From: Pagrus major
Taxonomy: Eukaryota; Chordata; Actinopteri; Spariformes; Sparidae
Length of the DNA: 64,000 nucleotides
Direction of reading: 5' to 3'
Assembly (NCBI RefSeq): GCF_040436345.1
Contig: NC_133216.1
Location: 20,175,792-20,239,791 of the forward strand
Position numbers and translations under genes: made by a program. The notes under the pieces were generated by a model. That model did no database searches. It saw only the letters and a program-made list of their open reading frames with translations, and had not been told where the DNA came from. Shown in pieces: positions 24,645 through 37,227 of this stretch (positions are counted from its first letter, which is position 1; each line of letters starts with the position of its first letter).

Positions 24645-27600
24645 TTAGTATGGCCGGTCTCTTCTGTCGTCTCTGCGGTCACCTCTGAGGGGAGAGGACA
24701 AAGATGTTCTGTTACCAAAAGACCAACATCCACTGTCGTCATTGAATCAACCGCTGCATTAACGAGGAAGACGAGGGTGAAATATGGTGTCGACGTGTCT
24801 CATTCACCCACTACTTTACCCTCTGTAAATGGATAACATCATTTACTTTCGTTACAAGCAGATCGTCCTTTAACACGGCAATTCACCTTCAGTGAGTCGT
24901 AATATATCAAAACATTTATATAGTCGAGACCCTCAAGGGGAATAAAAATACCAAGTGAAGGGTGTAGCATGAACATTTAGACTCTAGACAGACTTCACAG
25001 CTTGACTACATAATAAGCAGGGACTTTAAAATGGCTGGAGATGAGACTGAATACTCAATTTGGAGTTAAACACGTAGCAAATTCACACTAGAAAAGTGGC
25101 CAAATTAAGTAAAACTATATCAATTAGTATTCAAAATAAACCGAGGCTTTAATATCCAACAGCATTAGTATTGTACAATGTCCTATAAGTTTAAAACAGA
25201 ACTTCATGCATAGACAATGTACAACAAAGACTGGACTACAGTACACTTAACACAGTAAGACAATGGGACACAGCATTTGTTACAGTTACAGAAATTGTTG
25301 TCTAATCTCAGACAGGCTACGCCCTCTTCTGGCCATATGATAAAACTACATCAGCAAAGACCCAGGGATCATATACATGCATCATCACGCAGAAGGTCAG
25401 TTTTTGCAAAATGTATATAATGCAAAAAATAAGGTTTCAACCAACCTTCCTCCCATTTTGTAGCCACCGCCGAATCCGCCGCCGCCACCACCACCTCCGT
25501 AGCCGCCACGGTCTCCCCCACGGAAACCTCCTCCACGTCCTCTGAAGCCACCACCTCTGTCACCACCATAACCACCTCTGCTTCCACGATCTGCAAACAC
25601 AGTCAACAAAGTCAGTAAAACAAGAGGAAGATATCCACAAACTGCCTACAATTACTGGCAGCTTTTCTTTGTTCATTTTTTTGGTTTACAGTCTCAAGTG
25701 TTTCTTCCTTTTTCTCCAGCAGTGACATCAAATCAAAGCACTCACCTCCTCCTCCGAATCCTCCTGCATCTCCTGGTTTGGGTGCACCACACTTGTTACA
25801 CTCTTGTCGTCGTGCAAAATTCATGTTGCCACATGAGCTGAGGACAGAAATCAGATGGGCATTTTATACATACAAACTTCACAACTGAAGCAAAATGAGA
25901 GCCATCTCCCATTTCTGAAAAAACAAAACAACTTGAAAATTACATAAAAAGCATAAAATATAGACAAACCTGTTGGGGCAGGGCCAGTCTCCTCCCTTAA
26001 TGTCAAAGTTGGGGCCTCCACCACCACCACGACCTCTGAAACCTAATGAACAACAACTGGTCAAAAAACTTCACTGCAGCATTAATACAACAATTTATTT
26101 CAAACCTAGATATTTCGGACAGCTCAGTTAAGACCCACCTCCTCGTCCACCCCTTCCTCCTCCTCCTCCTCCACCTCCACCGCCTCCTCGCTGTGTGAAC
26201 TCAGCTCTGCGGGTGGCAAATGATACTTTGATAGGTTTGCCACTGAACTCCTTTCCTGAAATGACAAGGCAACAAAGCTGTTACAGGGACACTGAATGAT
26301 ATGGGAGTGTGATTAGAGAATTTCAAAGATTGTCCAGTGCTCCTACCATCAAACCAATCAATAGCAGCTTTGGCAGAAGGTGGGTCATCAAACGACACTG
26401 TAGCTTCTCCCTTTGGCCGACCAGTGGCCTTGTCAGAGTAGATGTTGATCATTGGCTGGCCAGTCTTCTTGTTTACCTAAAAGTACAAAATGAAAGCATA
26501 AAATTTAATACAACAAATTGAAAAAAGTATTAAGCAACTGATTTTCATGAAGAAAAGCCAATCTGTCATTGATTTGCTTAAAAACAAAAACTAACATTCA
26601 AGTAACATGAACTAGAGTACACTGCAGATGCAGACAAAATGCCAAAAGAATCATTCAGTACCTTGATAATACCAATTTGCTTGAAGTAGTCGCCGACTTC
26701 CTGTACTGTGGCTTCTTCTCCCAGTCCCTGGACAAAAATGGTGTTGTTGTCAGAGTTGTCCTGCTCACCAGCTGTGAAGAAGATCAATGGAGAGAAGACA
26801 TGAGCAATGATTATACACTGCTCAAAAAAATTAAGTGAACACTTAAAACGTCACAGTATGACACCAAGTCAGCTAAACTTCAGAGATATCAATCTGTCCA
26901 TTAAGGAAGCACAAGTGATTGTGAATCAATTTCACCTGCTTTGGTGAAATAGGTGCAATGGAGAGGCAAAAGCAAGACAACCCCCAAAAGGGAAGGGTCT
27001 TTTTCATGTGGCGGCCACAGACAACTGCGCCCTCTCCTTATCCTTCCTGACTGATCATTCTCTAGTTTTGAGTTCTCCTAGTGTCCTTGTCACTACTGGT
27101 AGCATGAGGCGGCACCTGCAGTTAAATCAGGTTGCACAGGTAGACCAGCTCCTCCAGGATGGCACATCCATACATGCAGTAGCAAGGTTTGCTGTCTCTC
27201 TCAGCACTCAAAAGCATGGAGGAGATACCAGGAGACACAAGGAAAGCTGGGCAGGGCCATAGACCCAGCAGCAGGACCGGTATCTGCTACTTTGTGCGAG
27301 GAGGAACAGGAGGAGCACTGCCAGAACCCTACAAAATGACCCCCAGCAGGCTCCTGGTGTGCATGTTTCTGATCAAACTGTCAAACAGACTCCACTAGTG
27401 GGACGTGTGCTCACAGCCCAGCACGCTTGATTGGCATTCGCAAGAAAACACCAGAATTGACACCCTGTTCTCTTCACACGAGAGCAGATGCACACTGAGC
27501 ACGTTACAGGCGTGAAAGAGTCTGGAGACGCCATGGTAAACCTCAAACCGGTTATGCTGCCTGTAACATCTAGCATGACCGGTTTGGTGGTGGATCAGTC

Positions 27601-30600
27601 ACCTCAAAGCAATTGTCAGACTTTGTATCCTGGTGAAGGCATTAATGCCACTGACTGGACCTCTCGTTCCCCTGCTGTAATCCAATCGAGCACCTATGGG
27701 ACTTTATGGATCGTTGCATCAGACGCCGGGCAAGTACGGCCACAGACCGTTCAGGATCTCACTGATGCCCTGATCTAGGTCTGGGAGGGGATCACCCAGG
27801 ACACCATCCGTCGACTAATCAGGAGCATGCACAGATGTTGTCGGGAGTGCATAAAACACACTACTGAGTCACATTATGAGTTGCCATGATAAAATTCATG
27901 CAGCCCTCAGTGAGTTGATGATTTTTGTTCCCACTGACTGTTGTTACATCAGTTTGTTCTCAACACGTTAAACAATGTACATCAGTAAAGGTTTTTAACT
28001 TTGATAATTCGTTCAACAAGATCTGATCTGAGCAGTGTATATGGAGTTAAATCATTTACTGTGTCCACCGCACAGGCAGAAGATGAACAAAAATAAGTTA
28101 TTTAATCACGTGATGATCAAAGAGAGGTTTACCTGGTTCATCCCTTGAGCCGTAGTCTCGAGATCCTGTAAAACAGAGGAGAGGATGGAAAATAACACTT
28201 GAGGAAGGAGTCTGAAAACTGTCCACACTGTTTCACACAATAAGTTTAACTTCATTCCTATCAATGCATAATGATAAAGAAAATTAAATAAATGTCCATG
28301 TTTACAGCTCTCTGATGGGTGTTTTTATACCTTTGCGCCACATACCAACACCTTGCAACAAGAACAGAATTGTTCTGTTTTCTTTTGAGCTTACACCAGA
28401 AATGAAAACCACCAAAATGTCTCCCGTTTTAGAAAGCTTTCCTTCTTCGTCCTGGGAACACCTCTGTCATATACAATCAGCCCTTGTCTTCATGCAACAA
28501 TACCATTATTTTACATCTCAGGCTCCATGTTCTTTACCATATCTGAAGTCATTTATGAGAAATCCTGCTAAGAATAAAAGGTGGAGTCCCTTGGGATCTG
28601 GACATGAAACTGGTGGCATTCACTGAGTTTTTTTTAATCCCCCTTTTCTTTTTGCTAACTCCCCCACCGACACAGTTCTGATGCTCGTCACTTACCACCG
28701 TAATTTTTGTAGCCACCACGGTCACCACCTCTGCAGAGGAAAAATTGGAGATATGATGGCTTTTCCTTTGTCCCAACTGAGAGCTCAAAGCTCCCCTACA
28801 TCCCCATCAGTATGCACTCCTCCCAGGGTGTGCGACTATGGTGGAAATGTCTCACACGAGGAATGCGTTAGTCTTTGACATTAGAGATCAATGAACAGAC
28901 GACTAGGCAGCTCTGACTGAACATCAGGCAGACGAGTGAAGACAATTATTACATGTCACTGGGTCACCATTTACAAAGAATTTGTTTAGAATTTACTTTC
29001 CTTTTACATGACCAGATTAGATACCAATCGCTGGAACACCAGCTGAATTTGTATTTTAAAAACATGAGGCCAAATTGGTGTGAAGGGGTGTAGCAACTGA
29101 TAAGCAATCTTCCACTGAGTGCGTTTATGAGATCCTTTAACTGAGGTCCAAGTTTTAGCTCAATCTCTCTGAATACCTGTAGTATGAAATGTAGATCCAT
29201 GTTAACACAACACATATGTTCTCCATTGTCAAATATACAACACTTGAATGAAACCTGTTGAATGTGAAGCAGCTGAAGATGTAGGCTCCAGGTCTAGGGA
29301 CATCGTTTTAGCGGAGTTTCCATTGTTCAAATACTATTCTGTGGTCCTCAGGGCACAAGAAACACCAAAACTTGAGTTTCTGGTAAATGAAAAGTATGGC
29401 TGCTGGAGATTTAGCTTCGATAAAAATATGAAACCACAGCAAAAGTCCCCCATTCTGTTTGATTTAAGATCAAATGACAAAAAGCGACAGAAAAGCACTT
29501 CTCTGAATCAAAGGAATTTAAAATGGTTTCAGAATATACAACGTGATGTAGAACAAATGGACCGTAAACAAGGCATTGTTGTGCCAGTTGACATCACAAC
29601 ATCATGTGGGGCTTTAAGATCGAACCAAAGTCGGTCTAAAAAAAATTACAAATGCATTTTTTTGCTTTTTTCAGAAACGAAGGGTAACTGAGAACTTGTA
29701 CTTTTGCAGGTTCCACAAAAAAGGGGGATGGGCCCCATTTACAAAAGCAAAAAAGATGGTTTATCATGGTATGTGTCAATATGGAGCACAAGCTTTACCA
29801 TGCGCAAGAAAGCACTTCTGTCCGTCTTAATGATGAGCCGCAGCATTGTTCTCCTTACAGAAACATCTGTTCAGGTAGAGCTCTTAATCTTTGCAATACT
29901 TTCACATTTTATTAAATGCTGTACAACCACAAAAATGACACAAGGTGTCCCTTCCAGGTTTATGGACAAATTGTTGACCGTTTTGCAGAGTTGGTAAAAC
30001 CTGTCCCAGATTCTGGGATAATATGGTTGCACAACCAGGTCTCTGGTGCCTTAACAGCTCCTTTTTGGGCAGGCATGATCAGTCTCCATTTCTTTACTTC
30101 AGACCCCAATGATAGCGAATAGATCCTCAGTGGGTCTAACATCTCAGCTCTAACCTCTACTAAGTCACCATTTGTGTGTGAGTACCCATCATTTGATCTC
30201 AACAGCAATGTGTAATTAACACCAGCATGTCTCTTGTGTAAAAACTTCCAAGTCATACAGGTTTTGTGAACAAAAACAAAAATCTGACAAGGTTCAGGTA
30301 CCTGGAGCACATTGCAGAGGGTGGTGAATATTACCTACGTGATCCGTGACAACTTTTGATGGATCAGGTTTTGAAGAAAAGAAAGAAAAAAACTACCACA
30401 GTTTGAGGATCTGGAGCACAAAGCAGATGAGTGGTGAAAATCATCTTTGTGGATGGTTTGAGTTTATGAGTGATGATGTGTTCAGTGGCAACAAGTCATG
30501 TCTCATATTTCACAGTGTATAGAGGTACCTTGGGGGCAGTGGCACTATGCAACTTACCCCATACCAGGAGGTCCTCCTCTTCCGCCACGGTCGTATCCAC

Positions 30601-33600
30601 CACTGCGGTCATATCCACCACTGCGGTCGTAACCGCCACGGTCATAGCTGCCACGGCCTCGCCCTCTGTAGCCCCCTCCTTCTGAGCGGTCCCCTTGGTC
30701 ACGTCCAAACCTCCCACCCTGACCACCACTTTCACCTGGTGCAAAACAAGATTTATTGAGTAAATACACAACCTGTTTAAGTCATCGAACTTGTCACATA
30801 CGTAGACACTTTAGGAATGCAGATGTAGTCTATCTGGAACTTAAACCAGTTATTTGTACCTTCACTCCATCTTCCATAGCCGCTGCCACCGCCGCTGCCA
30901 CCGCCACTGCCACCACTTTGTCCCTGGCTACCATATGAGCTTTGCTGTCCATAACCGTCTCCTCCTTGACTCTGGCCACCATAGGAACCTTGCTGCCCAT
31001 AAGACGGCTTGTCCCCATACCTGGAAGTGTCGAAGTTACATACAAAGTCAATGTAAAAACAAGAATAGATGCAAACTTGCGTCGATTTCTACTGGCCAAT
31101 GCAAAATTTGCGTCAATCGTGTAATCGTGCAGGATGAAACTAGAGGCAGAGGGGCAGAGGAGACCTGCCAACCTTGAAGAAAGTTTTTGAATACCATCTT
31201 ATGCTGAAAAACAATTTCAGGTAATATATATATGTTTGTGTGTTGCCAAAAATAAATAAATCATAAAAGCACTTTATTCATTTATAAATAGTTGCTTTAA
31301 AAAAAAAAAAGATTAGAGTTTGTTTATATTTTAAATATAACCAAATGTTACTTCTAGAGTAGTAACAATACTCTTTACAACAGCAAAGTCACTATATACA
31401 CTATCTCACAGAATTCAGACATCAGTCATTCCTCCTTCTGCTGAGGTAATTTCACTGCCTGCAGGCATCCTACTGCTGTTAGAGATGATAGGCGAGCGTG
31501 TCTCAGCCAGCAGCAGCTTACAAGAATGTGTAAACTTCTGAGAAATGTGGCAAACTATGCTAAACACTGACTACGGACAGCATTTGTTTTGGCTTGTTTG
31601 AAGCAATTCACAGAGTTTGGTCAAACTCTTCTTTTTGAGCAGGCTACACACTTCCTGCATATTGCTATGGCCTCTTGTTTTCAGACATGCTATTTGCACA
31701 CTCGAGGGTGAAAAAACATTCCACCACACTAAGGCGTTAAAATGTGTAGCTGCGATGCAAAATGCATTCAGGTTGGCTGCAATCTGCTCTGACCCTTAGT
31801 AGTTTACAGGTGAGATTAGAGCTCAGTTTTTTTTTACTTTTAAAAATTTAAAGTGGGTTCATCTTCCCTCGTTTATGAACCCGTCTTTTATGTCTTTTTG
31901 TTTATGTATTGAATCATTGACTGATGGAGAAATTTACTGTAAATCACAAACGTATGGCGAGAAGAGGGGGAAACAAGAGGAAACCAGAGTCTCTGGTGAG
32001 TGTTGAGTTTAGTCAGAGGCTCAACTAAATTCAAAGACACTCTGTGCCTAATGTTTGCAACTTACAGTTCATATGCAGTAAATTATTCCAGTCTTTTGGA
32101 GGGACTAAACACTCACACGAGTAATGCAAATAAATGATCCTGTGGTCAAATATGCATGTTATTATACTGCATGGTTTTACACAATGCTTACATTTTTGTA
32201 TGTTAGAATTTTTAAAAATGGATATGCTATATCTCAGTGTTACTCAGCCCTTAAGAGGCACAGCATGACAGTGAGAAAACTGCAGACAAATCAGACTACA
32301 TAATTTTAAAAAGGTCCCTGAGCAAAGCAAGACTAAAGTCTTACCCAGATGATTCCTGTCCGCTGTAGTTATCGTAGCTCTGCGGCTGAGACTGGCCATA
32401 ACCATCTGTCAAACACAAAGAGGACAAAATTAAACAAATCACAATCTTGGCCTAATTAAATGTCCTTTTACTCCTTCATAAAATAAATGTAATCAAAATA
32501 ATCTTACTAAACTGAAACAAAACTGACAAGCATCTTCTTCTGTGACTTTCTATGAGGGTGTGTTTTATTCAAATGTAGTGATCTGATCCACATCATCTTC
32601 TTCTGATTGGATACAGCTGTCTCAATTATGACTTTCAAATCATATATATGTAGGAGTGCCTTGCAATGTCAATAATCTAAATGTAACTGAAATGAAATTC
32701 AAATCTCTGTTTGGGGCAATTATCTCAAATATAGGTTTGCCTAAGAAAGACTGTTTCATGTGAGGATTCAACAAATTAAAGAGGCGTCGATGGAGTGTTC
32801 AGTGGTTTGCCCGACCACTGCTGTTCTGCTACTGTCTTTTATAAAACAGACATATACTATAAAGCTTGTCACACCTTGCTGTCCATAGCCGCTGTAACTC
32901 TGTCCCCCATAAGAGCCACTGCCATTACCTTGACCGTAAGCCTGTTGAACAGAAAGACCAGTTAGTCAAGTTGAAACCAATGCCTACAACTAACAGGTTG
33001 ACATTAATCTGAGAAAGAGTCTTACCTGTCCACTCTGCTGACCGGTGTACGACCCGTAGCTACAGACACAATATAAAAATGTGGCTTAGAAAGAAACACG
33101 TTATGCATCTCATTTCTTATAGACATGTTATGTTGAATAAGAATGTGTATAGTGACTAATCAATACAAAAAAACACAGGTAATGAATGTGAGATGTTTTC
33201 ATTGTTTATTACCTTTGTGAGCCACCGTAGCCTGAATCTAAAATGAGACAAAGCAATGTGACAGCATTAATACAGTAGGATTGGTGTGGTGCACCACAGT
33301 ATGTGCTGAAGAGTCACCTAAAAGGCAAGGTGATTAACCAGTTCATGATGCAACAATAGTTTTGGGGCAAATCAGGCTGAACGCATTGCTTAAGTAGGAC
33401 AGCTTCACGCAAACGGGCCCGTCACCACGCCAATCCTCTAAAAATGGCGGTCAATTTCGTCTCGGCTCGGGCTAAACCTTGAAACGAAACTAACTACAAT
33501 GGGCATTAAAATGTTTGCCAGTTTGCCTTAAACAAACTGTTAAAAATAGAAATTTTACCAACTTTGAGCTTAGCTACATTAGCTTAGGTAGAGTACAAGT

Positions 33601-34019
33601 GTTTCTCATTCAATTAGGAAACAATAGCATCGGTATAAACAAAGACGTATTCACGCTCATGCTAACAGACACCCTAGGCTAAGTTAGCTAGCCGCGACAA
33701 GGCCCTGCTCAATCTGCAAAATATGTCCGTATCCTGACGGAACGGCGCAATTGTTGATTCACATTTACAGTCGAGTATGAACACAAAGCCGACTCTACTA
33801 TAAAATCAAATGTATCGGACTATCCGACAAAGCAAACTTGGTCCCACTAAGGAAACACGCGCTGTGCTCCATGAAATAGACGGAACCCACCTTCTGGCCT
33901 CGCGGCTGTCCGCTAAATTAGCTTCAATGCTATTTAACCCACTTTTCATTATCCAAACATAAACAACGCAAACAAAATCGATACATCGTCAAAACACACG
34001 TTGACTTACCAGTGGCCAT
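24645..34019 (-). CDS. taf15: FET-family RNA-binding protein, TATA-box-binding-protein associated factor 15
   Basis: A nuclear RNA/DNA-binding protein of the FUS-EWSR1-TAF15 family, acting in transcription and splicing. Exons in order: 34019-34010, 33237-33213, 33059-33026, 32941-32875, 32405-32345, 31020-30860, 30735-30558, 28730-28696, 28165-28133, 26771-26662, 26476-26347, 26255-26139, 26042-25970, 25837-25746, 25590-25446 and 24684-24645. All phases agree, giving 436 residues. Order of parts: a SYGQ-rich prion-like domain (1-119), a first RGG region (120-190), an RRM (about 211-300, TIFVQGL and [20 protein letters not shown]), a Gly/Arg region, a RanBP2-type zinc finger (Cys about 342, 347, 358, 361), a third RGG region, and a C-terminal PY nuclear-import signal ending [20 protein letters not shown] and [10 protein letters not shown] favour TAF15 over FUS, although the N terminus is FUS-like. 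Human TAF15 has 592 residues, so the low-complexity parts are short here. Confidence 0.9.
24685..25445 (-). other. taf15: taf15 last intron
   Basis: This 760-base intron lies before the 13-codon terminal exon that carries the nuclear-import signal. No repeat or RNA gene was identified. Confidence 0.8.
25746..26042 (-). other. taf15: taf15 zinc-finger exons
   Basis: Two exons (26042-25970 and 25837-25746) together encode the RanBP2-type zinc finger GDWPCPN...[15 protein letters not shown]. Four cysteines in the C-x4-C-x10-C-x2-C arrangement and the Trp after GD are all kept, so zinc and single-stranded GU-type RNA binding are expected from the family. The exon boundary falls inside the finger, a split also seen in FET genes. 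Confidence 0.88.
26139..26771 (-). other. taf15: taf15 RRM exons
   Basis: Three exons (26771-26662, 26476-26347 and 26255-26139) encode the RNA-recognition motif. The RNP-like segments TIFVQGL and KGEATVSFD are intact, as is the extended KK loop VNKKTGQ typical of FET RRMs. The last exon continues into a poly-Gly/Arg stretch. Confidence 0.92.
26812..28042 (+). mobile_element. degenerate Tc1/mariner-like transposon in a taf15 intron
   Basis: The left end TATACACTGCTCAAAAAAATTAA and right end GAGCAGTGTATA are inverted and flanked by TA, the target of this superfamily. Inside, plus-strand sequence still resembles a transposase gene: a region giving [21 protein letters not shown] (27140-27200) looks like the DNA-binding helix-turn-helix, and 27760-27840 gives the conserved tail before the 3' end. 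The frame is broken repeatedly. The middle between about 27595 and 27610 jumps across what should be the core of the catalytic domain, so the element cannot encode an active enzyme. Length is about 1.2 kb, against about 1.5 kb or more for full copies. It lies antisense to taf15. Confidence 0.85.
28731..30557 (-). other. taf15: taf15 long intron before the 35-base exon
   Basis: This 1.8-kb intron precedes a 35-nt exon that is not a multiple of three. It has a plain, only mildly AT-rich composition with no recognised repeats and several long open stretches (for example 29248-29691 plus) without protein resemblance. In FUS the introns around the matching small exon are known to be conserved and retained for autoregulation; by position this intron corresponds. 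Confidence 0.6.
31021..32344 (-). other. taf15: taf15 intron
   Basis: AT-rich intron between two SYGQ-domain exons, with an A run near 31300-31311. Nothing coding or repetitive was recognised. Confidence 0.75.
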
Positions 34020-34436
34020 TTTGTGCCGTTATATATAGTTTTTAAAAAAACAAGGAAGTCTGTTTCTTCAGATTAGCTGATAAAAACCCAGGTTAACATC
34101 TACGCAGCGCCACCGTACTGAGCAGAACACACTGCGGCACTTCATGCACTTCCCTTAGTGCAGCTTCTTCTTCTTCCTGTTTGAGCCGGCTGCTCGCATT
34201 CACAGCTAACATGTAATGTCGCCCCCTACAGTTTCATAGTGGTACTGATGAACGCGTGTCCTCAAATAACTTTATTCAACATGCTCAAACAGGTTCCCCT
34301 TGCAGATCAAATAAGTTTTAGGCTGTATTAATATTATCTGTTTTCACTGTCATATCTGGTGATATCTTCATCCAGGCAGTTTCAAGCAGTTACACATATT
34401 CATGTATTTTTTACTGGCAGAAACCTAGAGGTGATT

Positions 34437-34560
34437 TAAAGGATAAGTTCACCCAAAAATGAAAATTCTGTCGTTATCTACTCACCTCCATGTGGATGAA
34501 AACTCGGGTGAAGTTACGCAGTCGTACAGATTGTAACGCCCCTTGAAACAAATTGTGATG
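34437..34560. repeat. short dispersed repeat
   Basis: The stretch AAAGGATAAGTTCACCCAAAAATGAAAATTCTG...CTCACCTCCATGTGGATGAAAACTCG is a pattern I recognise as dispersed in teleost genomes. It is a short non-autonomous fragment with no coding capacity. Confidence 0.65.
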
Positions 34561-34993
34561 TGTGATTCTGAAATACATATAATACATATAAATAAAAACT
34601 GACTTGACTTGGACATTGTGGCTTACATACTGGGGCACTTACTTCCAAAATCATCAGTTAAACCTGTTGTATTCTTGCTATGACAAGTTTTAATAACATC
34701 ATATTATTATTTTTGACACATACTGTACAGTAAAGACAATATAAAAGTAGATGTCTTTCAAAAATGAGTTTTTGTAACCCAGAGCAGGACAGGTCAGTAA
34801 ACCTGCATCTTGAAAAAAAGGCTGCTGGTAAGGTTACCATGAGTCACTCATGATAGGAGCTGCTGCTGATTGAATTAAAACACTCTGTAGCCCTGTGTGA
34901 TTTTAATCTCTCAACATGAATATTAGTGACATTAGTGACGTCACAGAATATACTGAAGCATTATGATTGTCTTACACACACAATTACTGTGAA

Positions 34994-35510
34994 CAATACT
35001 ACTACAGTGTTGTATGAAGTACCCCAAAGTCATAAATGTGAGTAAAAGTAAGGATATTGTGTTAAAATATTATTTTGTTAAAAGTCACCCAATGACCTAT
35101 ACCATACTTAATACGTAAAAGGCTTCAAGTATCTGATATTAATTGTACTTAAGTCTCAAAAGTAATTCTCTGGGAAAAAATGTACTCGGATATCAAAAGT
35201 TAACATGTAAGCAAGTGTATCTATATATACAATGGGTCGACCAACTCCCAGCCTTGGATCGATATTCTGCGTTTTTCTGATCATCAGAATCAGATTTTTT
35301 TAATCCGATTGCTGATCAAATAAATTAATTTAAAAAACTTGCTAATTTGGCTCTGATGCAGCAGGTAAACTGAAAAGTAACTAGTAACCAAAGTTGTGTA
35401 GTAGTAGTGGAGTAGAAGACTAAAGCAACTGAAAATGGAAGTACTCAAGTACAAGTACATCAGAATTGTACTGGGGTGTAGTACTTGAGTAAATGTACTT
35501 CCATTACTGT
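34994..35510. repeat. dispersed repeat (AAGTA-rich family)
   Basis: The left part (TGTTGTATGAAGTACC...AGTAAAAGTAAGG...ACTTAAGTCTCAAAAGTAATT) and right part (TAGTGGAGTAGAAG...GTACTTGAGTAAATGTACTT) match the two halves of a repeat common in fish. Related, reverse-oriented pieces occur at 56780-57740. The middle has diverged or holds a small insertion. Confidence 0.6.
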
Positions 35511-37227
35511 TAATACATGTAGGTATCACATAGTAGTTTGCACAATGTAGGTCGTTTTTAATATAAGTGTGCAAGCTGTCAGTTGCCACCGAATGTAAAT
35601 GAACCTGAAAGTTGATGAAATTTGAATATTATTAATAAAATCAATATTATTCAAAGTAATCAACACAACTAATTATTCCAATTTTATTCATTAAAAAATA
35701 CATGCCTGATAAAACCAAATAATTACATCATAAAATGGAATGACAAAAAAGTGACAGTACTGAGTAAAGTGACTTTCTATCAAAATATATGCATGGAAGA
35801 AAGAAACGGTTAGAGTCAGGGTTTAAATGTTAACTTAATACATAAGGCAGTGTTAAAAAGGCACAGGCTGTACTTTGACTGTTTGACTGACCTCATCATA
35901 ACTCCCCATATTCACACAGAAATACTGAGATGAGCACTGACTGATGGATGCTGACAGACACAAACTGTTTTGAAACTTCTGGCCATCTTCTCCATGTAGT
36001 GGTGCATACAAGAACAAAACATAAAGATAACGATCAAACAGAGGTGTTTGTCTATGTCCGAGTGTTACTGGCACATAACAAACCAAATTCATATCCTCTG
36101 CTTTTAGATGCATATATAAAATAAACAGCCACCATCTGGGAGGGCAGATCTAGTTTCAAGGCCAACATTTCAAATGTTTTACATTTTACAAATATAGCTA
36201 CAGATTCATTTTTATCATGTTTAAAGACAGACTTTTATAGGACATACAAATGCACACAATCTCAGGTTTTCCCATTTTGCATCACTTTTTGTGCCTCAGA
36301 AAAGGTTACTGATTAAAATGAACAGAAACTTATGCATACGAGGCATAAAATCCCTTGTCAAAATACAAAGGTAATCTGTACCAATGATGCCAACCATTTT
36401 CCACACAGAAGTCTTTCAATGTTTTAGTAAACATGTAATGTATTTAAAGTACTTCCAAAAGCACCACTTCTCTAAGTGTTCACCCTGCAACAAGAACATG
36501 CCACACTCCTCAGACTCACTTCACATATGATGCAATATTACCTGCTGTAATCTTCGTCTACAAACCGTTAATCAATTAGAAGGAAGTTACAAACATCTCA
36601 AGATGAAACTGAACGAGCTTCATGAATTTTCAATATAATTCTTCATGTTCACAGTGGATTATATTCTGTATGTACATCCAGAGGTCCGGCGCAGCGAGTC
36701 CCAAAACAGATGGATTTTATACTCCGAGCCGTCAGCGGTTTAAAGCTGTCCAAACAAGCCGATTAAATTGTTAATATTACCCAATCAATATTAAATGAAA
36801 TGAAGATGACTCTTGGCAAAATAGTTTTATGATTGGTTGAGGAACTTCAAACCAAATCCCAGAGCACTCGAAGCTGCAGTCTTACAGCAAATTACACAAA
36901 TGATTCAATATATCAGAGACTCTGTAGGTCTCTATAAACCAGATGGGGTAACTGCTGTGGCTCAACTGAGGACCCCCAGCAGACACAGGCTGGTGGTCCA
37001 GATATATGCAGTATACATAGAAAATTACTGAATGGGTTTATGAACAAAACCTGCTGAGGTAGGGTTTGCCTCATGATATTCTGCTACCTGTAGCTCTCAT
37101 GAACCAGGGCGATGAGCACATGTTTAATGTTTTTATATTCAGTCCTGACAAAACAAGACATACAGTAAAAATAGAAAATTTAAAACCACCACACGAGTAC
37201 TGAGACTGAGGTCGAGTCTGACGCTCT

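Larger units (their letters stand above)
34020..37227 (-). other. taf15 5' flank and por 3' UTR/intergenic
   Basis: Bases 34020 to about 34250 are the taf15 5' UTR and promoter region. The por 3' UTR begins at 37227 and runs leftward. Possible poly(A) signals for por on the minus strand are ATTAAA at about 37122-37127 and AATAAA at 35683-35688; which is used is unknown. Repeats occupy about 34437-34560 and 34994-35510. No other gene is supported. Confidence 0.6.

Noticed and set aside
27008-27778. Open frames within the Tc1-like element as a functional transposase
   Set aside because: The frames switch repeatedly and the central catalytic part is missing, so it is a relic.
29248-29691. 147-codon plus-strand open frame in a taf15 intron
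   Set aside because: It is antisense to taf15, resembles no known protein and has no regulatory context. The intron is simply less stop-rich here.
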